Source: JASGDN01 sp049840815 (GTDB lineage Bacteria > Chloroflexota > Chloroflexia > Thermomicrobiales > UBA6265). From it: 64,000 bases of DNA. The position numbers and the translations under genes were made by a program. The stretch spans positions 1 through 64,000 of the forward strand of contig JASGJI010000020.1 in NCBI GenBank assembly GCA_049840815.1, given 5' to 3'. The notes beneath the pieces were generated by a model. That model saw only the letters and a program-made list of their open reading frames with translations, did no database searches and was not told the DNA's origin. Each line of letters starts with the position of its first letter. The stretch's first letter is position 1. Below, one piece after another: positions 54,312 through 63,380 of this stretch.

Positions 54312-54830
54312 TCAGGATGCCGCCTCGGACGACGCTTCCGGGTTCATCTTCTCCGCCGCAAGCTGCACCGACCGCACGATGTTCTGGTAGCCCGTGCAGC
54401 GGCAGAAGTTGCCTTCCAGCTCGTGCCGAATCTCCGCCTCGGTTGGGTTCGGATTGCGCTCCAGCAGGGCGATGGAGGACATGATCATGCCCGGCGTGCA
54501 GAACCCGCACTGGAGGCCATGCTTCTCCCAGAACGCCTGCTGCACCGGATGGAACTGGCCATCCTGGGCCAGCCCCTCGATTGTCTCGATCGTCGAACCG
54601 TTCGCCTGCACGGCGAACATCGTGCACGACTTGGAGGTGATGCCATCCACCTTCACGGTGCAAGCACCACACTGGCTCGTGTCGCACCCGACGTGGGTGC
54701 CAGTCAGCCCGAGCTGGTCGCGCAGGAAGTGGACGAGCAGCGTCCGGGGTTCGACGTCGGCGGAGCGCTCGACTCCGTTCACCGTGACCGTGACGCGCGT
54801 CGTCAGGTCGGTTTCCATGCCAGCAACCAT
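54312..54830 (-). CDS. 2Fe-2S subunit of a xanthine dehydrogenase/CO dehydrogenase-family enzyme (CoxS-like)
   Basis: 172 residues. HVGCDTSQCGACTVKVDG plus SKSC form the plant-type [2Fe-2S] site; CGFCTPGMIMS and NFCRCTGYQNIV form the helical-domain [2Fe-2S] site. It normally works with an FAD subunit (next gene) and a molybdopterin large subunit, which is absent here. ATG 54830 has GGAG eight bases upstream; ATG 54818 is an alternative. The upstream region holds TTGACA/TTGTCA repeats that could bind a regulator. Confidence 0.93.
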   Translation of the reverse strand: MVAGMETDLTTRVTVTVNGVERSADVEPRTLLVHFLRDQLGLTGTHVGCDTSQCGACTVKVDGITSKSCTMFAVQANGSTIETIEGLAQDGQFHPVQQAFWEKHGLQCGFCTPGMIMSSIALLERNPNPTEAEIRHELEGNFCRCTGYQNIVRSVQLAAEKMNPEASSEAAS

Positions 54831-54970
54831 CTGTCATCTCCAGTTCGCGCAGGATTCCGCGGCGATGATCGGCTCCGATGCCGGGACCACCTCGCGTTTC
54901 CGCATCGGCATTGGGCAGCCACATTCTTGGGAACAAGACTCGTGTGCATGGTACCGATGCGCGGAAAAAC

Positions 54971-55002
54971 TGACAACGGTTGACAATTGACTAGCCAATT
55001 GG
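54971..55002. promoter_or_regulatory. AT-rich repeat region upstream of coxS (possible operator)
   Basis: TGACAAC, GTTGACA and TTGAC words plus two CAATTG palindromes sit within about 30 bases, in an AT-rich island between coxS and a terminator. A regulator site or promoter is plausible, but no clear -10/-35 pair emerges. Confidence 0.3.
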
Positions 55003-55024
55003 GTAGGCCCGCCAGACAAGACGA

Positions 55025-55051
55025 CGGCCGATGCCAGCGTGGCATCGGCCG
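55025..55051. terminator. Hairpin after the PD-(D/E)XK-like gene
   Basis: CGGCCGATGCCA, GCG loop, TGGCATCGGCCG: 12 perfect pairs. Leftward terminator. Confidence 0.65.
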
Positions 55052-55069
55052 GTCATTCCCGCAGGGCAT

Positions 55070-56293
55070 CTATCTCGTTGGCAGCGACGCCGCGGCCGCA
55101 TCCGCCTCGATGGCCGCATCCGTCACCATTTCGAGGATGATGTCTGTCGTCTCGCCGGCGACCTGAGGCCGAAGCTGCCGCGCCTCGTGACCCAACCGGT
55201 CGAGCACGGACCCGAAGTCCGCAACCGGGGGCATGAGGGGTCCGACCGCCTCCAGCAGCTGACTCCGATACCACGAGCCGATCCGACGACGCACCTTGTT
55301 CGCAGAGGGCGGGTCCACCCCAACGGCAGCGGCAGCCTCCTCGATCTCCTTGCGAAGCTCCGCGCCCGAGATGGGCACCGATGCGACGTGATCGATCGCG
55401 ACACGCTGCCGACGCGTCTCTTCGGCGTCATCGTCCCATCGGAGGATCAGCTCCCAACTGGACCGCCGTCCTCGCGCACGTTCCTGTGCCGCAGCAAGCA
55501 CGGCATCGAGGTCGAGGGTCACCAGCTCCTTCGGTCCCAGCAATGGCCGGCTCTGGTCCAGCCAGCAGGCGACCGCCGCCCGCGCGACCCGCAGTTCGTA
55601 GAGCGTGAACAGCAGGCTCTGACGGCAATACCCACTGACCGCATCGAGGTCCGCGAAGAACTCGATCAGGCGACGCCCCTCAACCTCCGACAGGAACGCG
55701 TCGGAAGTAATCGGGACAAGCACGATCTCATCGCGCTGCACCGCGATGCGGTGCGTCCCCCGCCGCTGACCGATCATGTAATGGGTCAGGCTGTAATCCG
55801 GACAGAGGAACCATCCGTCGCGCAGTTCGGTATCTGCCGCGAGGTTCCCGATGTGATCGCTGACCACCGGCCCGATGGCGAGCAACTCGGCGAGGACGTC
55901 CGCGCTCACCTGACGGGAGCGGGCGGTTTCGGCGCTGAACTTGGCGTCCACCGCTTGCACCCAGGGCTGCCCATCACGTTCGCCGAGCAGGACGAAATCG
56001 GGGTTCTGGAGTTTCCGCCGCGAAGCCGCCGCCGCGATCGCCGGGATGTCATCGAGCCGAACGGCTCGCGTCACAGACGACGGATCGGGTGCGATGGACT
56101 CAGGATCGGAGAACAGGCCGCCATCGATCGTCGCGGCGCAAATCTCGGCCCAGCGGTCACCAATGATGCCGCTAGCGCCACCCCGGTCGGAGAGGCGCAT
56201 CAAGTCGCGGTCGAAGATCGCGGAGAGCAGCGTCCCACCAGGGAGGATGTCGGAGGAGAAGGAGAGGTCGTCGAGCGAGGAAACGTTGGTCAA
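55070..56293 (-). CDS. Uncharacterised protein with a PD-(D/E)XK nuclease-like motif
   Basis: About 407 residues from TTG 56293 (AAGG about ten bases upstream); the start is uncertain and the frame is open to 56419. Around residues 95-125, KLQNPDFVLLGERDGQPWVQ followed by AVDAKFS matches the spacing PD...(D)xK of restriction-endonuclease-fold enzymes. The rest is helical: a long segment AVLAAAQERARGRRSSWELI and a basic region with KVRRRIGSWYRSQ. I recognise no family. It is divergent from a winged-helix gene. DNA cleavage or repair is only inference. Confidence 0.6.
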   Translation of the reverse strand: MTNVSSLDDLSFSSDILPGGTLLSAIFDRDLMRLSDRGGASGIIGDRWAEICAATIDGGLFSDPESIAPDPSSVTRAVRLDDIPAIAAAASRRKLQNPDFVLLGERDGQPWVQAVDAKFSAETARSRQVSADVLAELLAIGPVVSDHIGNLAADTELRDGWFLCPDYSLTHYMIGQRRGTHRIAVQRDEIVLVPITSDAFLSEVEGRRLIEFFADLDAVSGYCRQSLLFTLYELRVARAAVACWLDQSRPLLGPKELVTLDLDAVLAAAQERARGRRSSWELILRWDDDAEETRRQRVAIDHVASVPISGAELRKEIEEAAAAVGVDPPSANKVRRRIGSWYRSQLLEAVGPLMPPVADFGSVLDRLGHEARQLRPQVAGETTDIILEMVTDAAIEADAAAASLPTR

Positions 56294-56449
56294 ACCGGGC
56301 AACCGCCTTGATGGCTCATTCCGAAAGACGGAACACAACAACGGGGCATCCAAATGAACTTGGAAGCAACGCACAACCCGCACTCGAATGCGCTGCGGAA
56401 GCACGCCTGCTGATGACAAGGGTACCAGCCTGCGAACCGCCGATGGGAA

Positions 56450-56455
56450 TATACT
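56450..56455 (+). promoter_or_regulatory. -10 box upstream of the winged-helix gene
   Basis: TATACT about 62 bases before the ATG. The minus strand of the same spot reads AGTATATTCC, so it may also serve the divergent gene. Confidence 0.45.
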
Positions 56456-56517
56456 TCGTTAAGCTTTTGAACTGCGGCCTGTCCACCGTTCGCCCCCTGC
56501 CAGAGGACCGTACGCCG

Positions 56518-56880
56518 ATGTCGTCCACCCCTCCCCAGCCCCCTTCCGCCAAGCCCTCGCGGTCGAATCCATTCGCCATGCGACCATTGCCGGAGCACCG
56601 CCCATCGCCGCTGGACGATGTGATGTCGCGCCTGCTGGCGCTCCTGCGTCACACCCCGACGGGCACCCGAGTGAGTCACGCCCAGGATCTCGCGAACCGA
56701 CTGGATGTGCCTCGGGAGTTCGTGGAGGCCCTCTTCACGAGCGCCCAGCGACGCGGCCTCATCAAACCGCTCTCCGTGGTGAAGGGAAAGATCACCTGGG
56801 CGATCACGCCCCTTGGAAATCGCCTGCTGGTGCATCATGGCCACGAATCACCGGTGACATTCGGCGCGGACGACGACTAG
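56518..56880 (+). CDS. Small winged-helix-like protein
   Basis: 120 residues from ATG 56518 (AGAGGA upstream). A Pro-rich start is followed by DDVMSRLLALLRHTPTGTRV, AQDLANRLDVPREFVEALFT and AQRRGLIKPLSVVKGKITWA, which reads as helix, helix-turn-helix, then a beta wing: a MarR/DeoR-like winged helix. Probably DNA-binding; target unknown. Its stop overlaps the convergent membrane protein stop (56877-56880). Confidence 0.65.
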   Translation: MSSTPPQPPSAKPSRSNPFAMRPLPEHRPSPLDDVMSRLLALLRHTPTGTRVSHAQDLANRLDVPREFVEALFTSAQRRGLIKPLSVVKGKITWAITPLGNRLLVHHGHESPVTFGADDD

Positions 56881-59066
56881 CCGACGCTCCGGCGCATTGC
56901 CACGATCCGCACCCCCACGCGGGACCAGACGCCGGCGGCCAGCCCCAGCGCCGCGATGACGCCGATGCCTGCCGCGATCCGCGCGATCCAGTCCCACGCC
57001 GTCACCGCGTAGACGAGCGTGAGTTTCACTGCGCCCGATGGTGCGGAGACCAGCATGGTCCCGTCGCTCGCCCGCTCGACCGGGACGGAAACGCCGTTCA
57101 CCGTCGCCTGCCAGCGCGGGAACCAGTTCTGCCGGATCGCGATCTGGCCTGATCCCTCCGCAAACGTCGCCTCGATCCGTCCGTTCTCCACCGTGATCTG
57201 CGACGGCGCGGAGGCGCCATCGGTCACGAGCGGCGTTGGATCGTTGACCGTGTAGACATCCCACGCACCGAATGTCTGCCTGAACATCAGGTTCGGGCTG
57301 GTCCGCGCGGCCTCACGCGGGTTCGGATTCGCAACCCCAGGGACGAGTTGCGATGTCGCAACATCCGTCACCACAACGGTGCCGATGCCATGCGTCTGGA
57401 GGTAGCTGGCATCGAGGGCGTTGGCGGGATCGGGATAGTAGTGCCCATTGTCGAAGTTGTATCCCGGCGTCCCGGCATGCCCCTCATGCCAGTCCCAGAG
57501 CCAATCGTTGTATAGCAACGGGGCGGTCGTCTCGGTCGGGGCAAGCAGGTTGCCGTGCCAATCCCAGGTAATCGCCGTGCCTCCGAGGTCGATCGGATCG
57601 CCAATGATCGTCCCGAGCACCAACATGGCTCCGCCATCGGGCGTCAGACCATCCGCCGCCTTCACCGCCTCGGTGAAGTCCGCGTAGGCCGTCGTGCCGG
57701 TCGTCGGCGTCGGCGGGAGGCCCCGGTAGAGCACCGGCACCGCGCTCCACGGCAGCAGGCAGACCACGAGCATCGCGATACCCACGACGCCAAGGACTCC
57801 CTCGATGGCTACACGGCCCGTCACGGGACGTGAGCGGCCCAGAAGGCCCATCCGCGCCGCGAGCCACCAGACAGCCCACGCAGCCAGGTAAAGCGTCAGG
57901 AAGCGCTGGAACGGCATCAACCGCGGTGTCTCCAGTTGCGCCACCACACTCTGGTTGGCGGAGAGAAACGCCGTCACCAGCGCGTAGCCGACCAGGGCGA
58001 GGGCCGTCATCCGCGCCGCTGGATACCGCCGATCGAGCAATGCAGCAACCACCCCGATCCCGGCGAGGATCAGGATCGGCGGCGAGACCGTGTGCGCCGA
58101 GGTCGTCAGGTAGGCACGGACATTCTCATATGACTGGTAGTGCAGGAAGATGTAGAGGTCCTCGAAGCGCGCGAGGGAGAGCAGGATCGGGGCGCAGAGC
58201 ATGAGGGTGACGCCACCGACCACGGCGATGCGCAGGATCGCCTCCCGCCACCGGTCGCGCATCGTCCAGGCAACGCCAACCACGATGGCCGCCGTGCCGA
58301 CCGCAACACCCGCCAGCGAGCGCGGATTCGCATAGGTCGAGAGCGTGATCGCCGCGATGGCCCCGAGCATCGCCCAGCATCCGCCGTGCAAAATGACCCG
58401 CACGAGCATCGCGAAGCCGATCATGGCGAAGGTGCCACCCGCGACATTCGTCACCAGGCCCCACGTCACGAGTTCCGTATAACCGCCGCTCGTCCAGTCG
58501 ACGAGACCAACTCCGCCAGGAATCGCGATCTGGCCTGCCAGCGCCAGCACGGCAATGCCCGGCGTCAGCCGGTCCGTCCGTGCGAGCACCCAGAAGCCGA
58601 CGACCGGCAGCAGGAAGATCAGGATCACCGTCAGCTTGTGTGCGGCGAGGATGGGCAGGGTGCCGAGGAAAAGCCCCCAGATGCCGACTTCGATCCAGGC
58701 GACGCCCAACGGATAGAACTCCGCCGGGTAGCCTCCCTGGTGGCTACCGATCCAGCGCAGAAGCTCCCCGTGCTTCAGCGTGTCGAGCAGCAGGGACGCA
58801 CGAGCGGCGTGGAAGGGATGGTCGATGGAGGAGAAGGTGTTCGCCTGCGTCACCGCGCCGGTGACGGACTCGACGGTCCGCTGGAGGTCGAACGCGCCGA
58901 GCCGGGTCGCCGTCCAGATGCACAGGACCACGAGCGCCACCATCCATCCGGCCACGACCCAGGGGGAACGCGCTTCGTCGGGGGGAGGTGCAGATGTCGT
59001 TGATTGCGGGATCGGCGAGTCTGAAGCGGGAACTGGATCAGGATCGGCAGCCATCTCGGACGTCAC
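56877..59066 (-). CDS. Large polytopic membrane protein, GT-C/YfhO-like (probable cell-surface glycosylation)
   Basis: 729 residues. About twelve membrane helices (40-480) follow a cytoplasmic Pro-rich start; an early extracytoplasmic loop carries HPFHAARASLLLDTLKHGEL, and there is a roughly 200-residue extracytoplasmic C-terminal domain (WDWHGNLLAPTETTAPLLYN; QNWFPRWQATVNGVSVPVER) and a last helix. The RQNWFPRWQATVNG segment resembles the conserved tail of YfhO-type and related lipid-linked-sugar transferases. GTG 59066 overlaps the upstream stop by four bases; ATG 59054 is also possible. Donor and acceptor unknown. Confidence 0.75.
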   Translation of the reverse strand: MTSEMAADPDPVPASDSPIPQSTTSAPPPDEARSPWVVAGWMVALVVLCIWTATRLGAFDLQRTVESVTGAVTQANTFSSIDHPFHAARASLLLDTLKHGELLRWIGSHQGGYPAEFYPLGVAWIEVGIWGLFLGTLPILAAHKLTVILIFLLPVVGFWVLARTDRLTPGIAVLALAGQIAIPGGVGLVDWTSGGYTELVTWGLVTNVAGGTFAMIGFAMLVRVILHGGCWAMLGAIAAITLSTYANPRSLAGVAVGTAAIVVGVAWTMRDRWREAILRIAVVGGVTLMLCAPILLSLARFEDLYIFLHYQSYENVRAYLTTSAHTVSPPILILAGIGVVAALLDRRYPAARMTALALVGYALVTAFLSANQSVVAQLETPRLMPFQRFLTLYLAAWAVWWLAARMGLLGRSRPVTGRVAIEGVLGVVGIAMLVVCLLPWSAVPVLYRGLPPTPTTGTTAYADFTEAVKAADGLTPDGGAMLVLGTIIGDPIDLGGTAITWDWHGNLLAPTETTAPLLYNDWLWDWHEGHAGTPGYNFDNGHYYPDPANALDASYLQTHGIGTVVVTDVATSQLVPGVANPNPREAARTSPNLMFRQTFGAWDVYTVNDPTPLVTDGASAPSQITVENGRIEATFAEGSGQIAIRQNWFPRWQATVNGVSVPVERASDGTMLVSAPSGAVKLTLVYAVTAWDWIARIAAGIGVIAALGLAAGVWSRVGVRIVAMRRSVG

Positions 59067-59368
59067 TCAGGCTTGCTCCCGCCCTTGCGGACATCGGTAA
59101 GCATCAGCCAGATGCACGCTGCCGACCCAAGCACGATCACCGCCAATGAGCCGCCGAAGATGACCTTCATCGCCATCGGACCGGCGAACTCCGGAAGGTG
59201 ATCGAACTGGTACGACCAGATGTGGGTCAGTCGGCGCGGTGAGTTGTCCTGCACCCACGCCCGCTGAAGCGAATCGAGCTTCCACATCCGGGCGGTGATA
59301 GACCCGAAAAGCAGGTAGGCGACCAGGCCGACGACGATGACCGCCCACACGACAATGGCAACAGCCAT
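59063..59368 (-). CDS. Small two-span membrane protein of unknown function
   Basis: 101 residues with helices at about 3-23 and 70-92 and a conserved-looking central stretch (RRLTHIWSYQFDHLPEFAGP). ATG 59368 follows GGGACGGGG. The stop overlaps the start of the GT-C-like gene (GTGA), so it is likely a partner or anchor in that system. Confidence 0.65.
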   Translation of the reverse strand: MAVAIVVWAVIVVGLVAYLLFGSITARMWKLDSLQRAWVQDNSPRRLTHIWSYQFDHLPEFAGPMAMKVIFGGSLAVIVLGSAACIWLMLTDVRKGGSKPE

Positions 59369-59527
59369 CCCCGTCCCGAGCCGGACTCCGGAGCCTCGGA
59401 TGCGGTGGATGTGTCATGCATGGGCGAATCGGTGGCGTTGTGCGTGGAGGACGTGAGCGAGGACTCCATCCGGCGCTCCTGACTCGCATGGCCCCATGGC
59501 GGCGCGCATGCCGGATCACGCGACGAT

Positions 59528-59561
59528 CCCGGAACGCCACGCAACGGCGCGACGTTCCGGG
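59528..59561 (-). terminator. Hairpin after the FAD oxidoreductase gene
   Basis: CCCGGAACG / CGTTCCGGG, nine perfect pairs with a 16-base loop, 15 bases past the stop. Confidence 0.5.
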
Positions 59562-59575
59562 ACGACGATGCAGGG

Positions 59576-61087
59576 CTAGGTCGCGCTCTCGGCGGCGACC
59601 TTCTTGATCTCGTGATACTCGTTGTCCGCGTTCACGTCCTCGAGATCGTAGTGTGCGCCGAGGATGTTCTTGGCGGCCAGGAGACCGGTCTCGATGGAAT
59701 GGTCGGTGTTGTTGTAGCGGAACGAACCGCCACGACCGATGTATTGAAGATTCTCGATGCTCTGGATGTAGGCCTTCATCTTGCCAAGCGGCGCCTTGTA
59801 GTTGAGGTCGTAGGTCGGATAGGCCTTGGTGGCGCGCACCGTGAACCCGCCGATAACCTCTTCCGGCTCGACCAGATGCATGTCCTCGACGAGGTGCTTC
59901 ACGGTCTGGTTCACCAGTTGCTCGTCGGACATCTGCCAGATATGGTCGCCCTTGGTGCAGAAGTACTCAACGACGAGCGACGTGAACTCGTCGTTCGGCA
60001 CCATGGCCGGACTCCAGTTCTTCGGCTCGTGGAAGCGACCGAAGAGGATGTTCTTGTCATGCACGTAGACCCAGGTATCGACCGAGATCTGGCGCTTCTT
60101 GAACATCACGTTGACGGTGATGATGTCGCGGAAGGTCAGCGAGTCGGCTGCCGCGAGCACATCATCCGGAGCCGGAGGATCGGTGATCTTGCAGAGCACG
60201 GTCAGCGGGATCGAGGAGATGAAGTTCTCCCCCTCGATGACCTCGGACCCCTTCTCGGTGCGGACCTGGATGCCCTTGACCCGGTTGCCATCGAGCAGGA
60301 TCTTCTCCACCGGCGTCTTGAGACGAATCTCGTTGCCGCTGGCTTCGATCGCGTCGGCCATGCGCTCCGAGAAGCGCCCGAAGCCGTCACGCGGGTACAT
60401 GAACTCGTCGATCAGGCTCACCACCACGCCCTTGGAGGGGATCACCGCGTCCTTGACGGCCGTCATGAGCGACATGCCCTTGGTGCGCTGGCTCACCCAG
60501 TCGGCGCTGAGCTGGTTGCAGTCCATGCCCCAGACCTTCTCCGAATAGGTCTCGAAGAAGAGTTCGTAGAGCGTCTTGCCATACTGGAGCACATAGGCAT
60601 CGCGCATGGACTTGATCTCATGCGGGCTGATCTTCTGCTCAGCCTGGGCACGACCATAGTCGGCGACGGCCTTGGCGGCGGTGACAGGCCCAACGGCCTT
60701 CAGCGCGCTTCCCATCTTCAGCGGGTAGTCGATCCACTTGCCATCGAAGCTGTAGATGCGGCTCAGGCGGTTCACCCACAGGAGCTCGTCATCGACGACT
60801 TCCTTGAAGAGGTCGTTGAGTTCCTCGTTCTTGGTGAACCAGCGGTGGCCGCCGATATCGAACTTGAACTCGCCGAAATCGGTATCCCGCTTGATCGTCC
60901 GGGCGAGTCCACCGACGAACGGAGCCGACTCCACCACCAGCGCGGGAGCACCAGCCTTGCTCAGCACGTACGCCGAGCAGAGGCCCGCCGGTCCGGCGCC
61001 CATGATGACGGTGCGGTTCCGGGCGCCGCCCTCGTCCTGTGACAGCGTCGCGGTGGTGCTGCCGTTCGGGCTCTGTCCGTTCTGCAT
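59576..61087 (-). CDS. FAD-dependent oxidoreductase (UDP-galactopyranose mutase/protoporphyrinogen oxidase-like)
   Basis: 503 residues. MGAGPAGLCSAYVLSKAGAP is the FAD dinucleotide motif, followed by ESAPFVGGLARTI and the FDIGGHRWFTKN segment characteristic of the UGM-like/amine-oxidase group found in polysaccharide clusters. The end IGRGGSFRYNNTDHSIETGL holds the second FAD contact. It probably modifies a nucleotide or lipid-linked sugar. ATG 61087 has AGGAAGGAA upstream; ATG 61114 lacks a site. TTATAC near 61217-61212 is a possible -10 box. Confidence 0.85.
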   Translation of the reverse strand: MQNGQSPNGSTTATLSQDEGGARNRTVIMGAGPAGLCSAYVLSKAGAPALVVESAPFVGGLARTIKRDTDFGEFKFDIGGHRWFTKNEELNDLFKEVVDDELLWVNRLSRIYSFDGKWIDYPLKMGSALKAVGPVTAAKAVADYGRAQAEQKISPHEIKSMRDAYVLQYGKTLYELFFETYSEKVWGMDCNQLSADWVSQRTKGMSLMTAVKDAVIPSKGVVVSLIDEFMYPRDGFGRFSERMADAIEASGNEIRLKTPVEKILLDGNRVKGIQVRTEKGSEVIEGENFISSIPLTVLCKITDPPAPDDVLAAADSLTFRDIITVNVMFKKRQISVDTWVYVHDKNILFGRFHEPKNWSPAMVPNDEFTSLVVEYFCTKGDHIWQMSDEQLVNQTVKHLVEDMHLVEPEEVIGGFTVRATKAYPTYDLNYKAPLGKMKAYIQSIENLQYIGRGGSFRYNNTDHSIETGLLAAKNILGAHYDLEDVNADNEYHEIKKVAAESAT

Positions 61088-61298
61088 GTAAGCCGGTTCC
61101 TTCCTGGGCTGCATTGAGGCGACATCGCGAATGCGCTCGCCTGGGGAGCGTTCGTCGTTCTCCGTACAAACTCATCGCACGGCGCGTTCCCGCGACCTCG
61201 CGAAACGCATCTTGTATAACACATGCCTTCCCCCACGGTGGTGAAAGGCATATGCAGGCATCATGGAGCGTACGCTCGGATGTGCCCTCAGCGGAGGG

Positions 61299-61724
61299 TC
61301 AGGCCCGCCAGGTGATCATGTTGTTCAGTGCGAAGTTCCAGACGGCGGCTACACCGGCACCGATCAGGTTGGCGAAGAGATAGTGCATGCTGAATTCATG
61401 CACGAGCACGTAGAGCAGGCCAGTATTGATGATCAAGCCACCGAAGTTGATCGGCACGTAACTCAGCGCCCGATGGACAACCTTCCCCGACCCTCGATCG
61501 TGCCACGTCCACATCTCGTTCAGAAAGAACGTCACCACCATCGACGCCATGACAGCGAAGACCGATGACAGTGTGATGTTCCAGCCGAAACCGCCATGCT
61601 GGACCGACAGCAACCCCTGGTTGACCGCAAGACCGACGGCCCCGACGACGATGAATTTCTGGAATCGCTGGGCGAGCGTCCACACGCGGACCGCAGCTGG
61701 TGGCCAGGACTCGACCGAGATCAT
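61299..61724 (-). CDS. GtrA family membrane protein
   Basis: 141 residues, four membrane helices. RFQKFIVVGAVGLAVNQGLL, MVVTFFLNEMWTWHDRGSGK and a last segment with LIGAGVAAVWNFALNNMITW are the GtrA landmarks (FxxNRxWTF-like and NFxxxxxxxF). GtrA proteins are thought to move lipid-linked sugars across the membrane or assist their glycosyltransferases. ATG 61724 has GGAAGGG seven bases upstream. It fits the downstream FAD enzyme and GT-C-like protein as one surface-sugar cluster. Confidence 0.9.
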   Translation of the reverse strand: MISVESWPPAAVRVWTLAQRFQKFIVVGAVGLAVNQGLLSVQHGGFGWNITLSSVFAVMASMVVTFFLNEMWTWHDRGSGKVVHRALSYVPINFGGLIINTGLLYVLVHEFSMHYLFANLIGAGVAAVWNFALNNMITWRA

Positions 61725-61812
61725 GCAAACGCCCTTCCGTGGTTCACGTCCAAGCACTCCTTCTCGCTGCGTCCCGTTCCTGCCACAAGGCGCTCGGCAG
61801 TCTCCGTCTGGC

Positions 61813-61865
61813 TCGCAGGCAACCATACGTCATGACTCGTGCCACGGACAATCGGTTGCCTGCGA
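61813..61865 (-). terminator. Hairpin after the S41 protease gene
   Basis: TCGCAGGCAACC / GGTTGCCTGCGA, 12 perfect pairs enclosing 29 bases, just past the stop at 61882. Confidence 0.6.
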
Positions 61866-61881
61866 GAAGTATCGTCTGCGT

Positions 61882-63222
61882 CTAGTTGGAAGCCGGCGTC
61901 GTGACCGGCTCGCCATCGATCAGTTTCACGACATCCTCGTGCGCCGTCACCAGCTGGTTGTCCTCGAGCTTGGTGAACTCGCTGTCGGTCACTTCGTTAT
62001 TCTCGAAGTCCGTCGGTGCAGAATCGTAGACGCCCGGCTCGTTCTCGATCGTCACATCAGGCTCGACACCCTTCTTGTAGATGTCGTTCCCGTCCGCCGT
62101 CAGCCAGAGCTGAACGCCGAGCAGCGCCACCGACCCATCACTCACGGGGAATGACTGCAACACCGTGCCGGTGCCATAGGTCGTTCCACCAATCAATACG
62201 CCGCGCTTCGCATCCTGGATCGCTGAGGAGACGAGTTCCGATGACGAAGCCGACCCCTTGTTGATGAGGACGACCAGCGGCCCTTCCTGCCATTCGCCAT
62301 TGCTGCCAACGCTCTTGGTCGTCTTGGTATTGCCGTTGCGGTCCTTCTGCTGGAAGAGCGGCGTATTCGCCGGCAGGAACTGCGACGCCACGCCGATCGC
62401 CTCGAAGACGAGGCCGCCCGGGTTGTTGCGCAGATCGAGGATCACGCCCTTGGCGCCGGCATCCTTGGCCTCACGCAGTGCCGCCTGCAGCTTCTCGGTC
62501 GCCCCACTGCTGAACTGGTTGAGGGAGACCCACGCCACATCGTTCGGCAGCATCGCCCAGCTGACCGGATCGAGCTCGATCTTCTCGCGGGTGATGGTGA
62601 CCTCGTACGGCTCGCTCTCGCCCTCGTGCCGAAGTTTGAGGGTGACGTCTGTTCCCGCGTCACCGCGCAGAAGGTCAGACGCGGCGCTCGGGTCCATGCC
62701 CTCCAGCGACGTGCCGTCGATCTCGAGGATCGTGTCGCCCGGCTTGATACCGGCCTTGTCCGCTGGGGAACCATGGATCGGCGCGATGATGACCGGAAGC
62801 TCGCCGGTGGTGTCGACCTGGACACCAATGCCGACCAGCTCGCCTGCGATGGAAGCCTCGAACTGCTTGGCCTCTTCCGGTGTCAGGAAGCTGGAGTGTC
62901 CGGTGTCACCAAGCGCATCGACCATGCCGGCAGCAGCGCCGTAGACCAGGTCCTCGTCCGTGATTTTGTCGGAGAGCACGTAGTTCTCGCGGATCAGCTG
63001 ATAGACCTGGTTCAGGACATCGTCCTTGTCGGCATCCTGGAACGTCCCGGACTGTTGTCCGGCCTGGGTGCCCACGACGAGGTACCGGTCGATCCCGATA
63101 CCCGCGCCAACCGCCAGCACCAGCATGGATGCCGTGACGAGCAGACGGATATGCATCATGACCGGCTGGAACCGGCGTCGTGCAGGATGTGCTTCGGGGA
63201 GAATCGGAGAATCGGGGTTCAT
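61882..63222 (-). CDS. S41 family C-terminal processing protease-like protein (catalytic lysine not conserved)
   Basis: 446 residues. One N-terminal membrane helix (LLVTASMLVLAVGAGIGI) is followed by a helical region, a PDZ domain (VIIAPIHGSPADKAGIKPGD; GTSLEGM) and the protease domain (GVILDLRNNPGGLVFEAIGV; NKGSASSSELVSSAIQDAKR). The serine is present in GSASSSE. The position that is Lys in CtpA/Tsp (FGKGxVQ) reads TYGTGTVLQ, so the Ser-Lys dyad is incomplete. ATG 63222 has GGAG 12 bases upstream. It probably acts outside the membrane. Confidence 0.88.
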   Translation of the reverse strand: MNPDSPILPEAHPARRRFQPVMMHIRLLVTASMLVLAVGAGIGIDRYLVVGTQAGQQSGTFQDADKDDVLNQVYQLIRENYVLSDKITDEDLVYGAAAGMVDALGDTGHSSFLTPEEAKQFEASIAGELVGIGVQVDTTGELPVIIAPIHGSPADKAGIKPGDTILEIDGTSLEGMDPSAASDLLRGDAGTDVTLKLRHEGESEPYEVTITREKIELDPVSWAMLPNDVAWVSLNQFSSGATEKLQAALREAKDAGAKGVILDLRNNPGGLVFEAIGVASQFLPANTPLFQQKDRNGNTKTTKSVGSNGEWQEGPLVVLINKGSASSSELVSSAIQDAKRGVLIGGTTYGTGTVLQSFPVSDGSVALLGVQLWLTADGNDIYKKGVEPDVTIENEPGVYDSAPTDFENNEVTDSEFTKLEDNQLVTAHEDVVKLIDGEPVTTPASN

Positions 63223-63380
63223 GGCGTGCAGATCGCTCCTCTGTCTGTCGGACCGTAGCCCGCGTTCCGAAGTACCATCCGGTGAGCTCCTCGCCGGGCC
63301 AGCCGGACGAGGTCGTGTGCTGCGAGTCCCGTGATTCGCTCCGAGCGGAACGCCATTACCAAGGAAGTTCGAGAACCACC

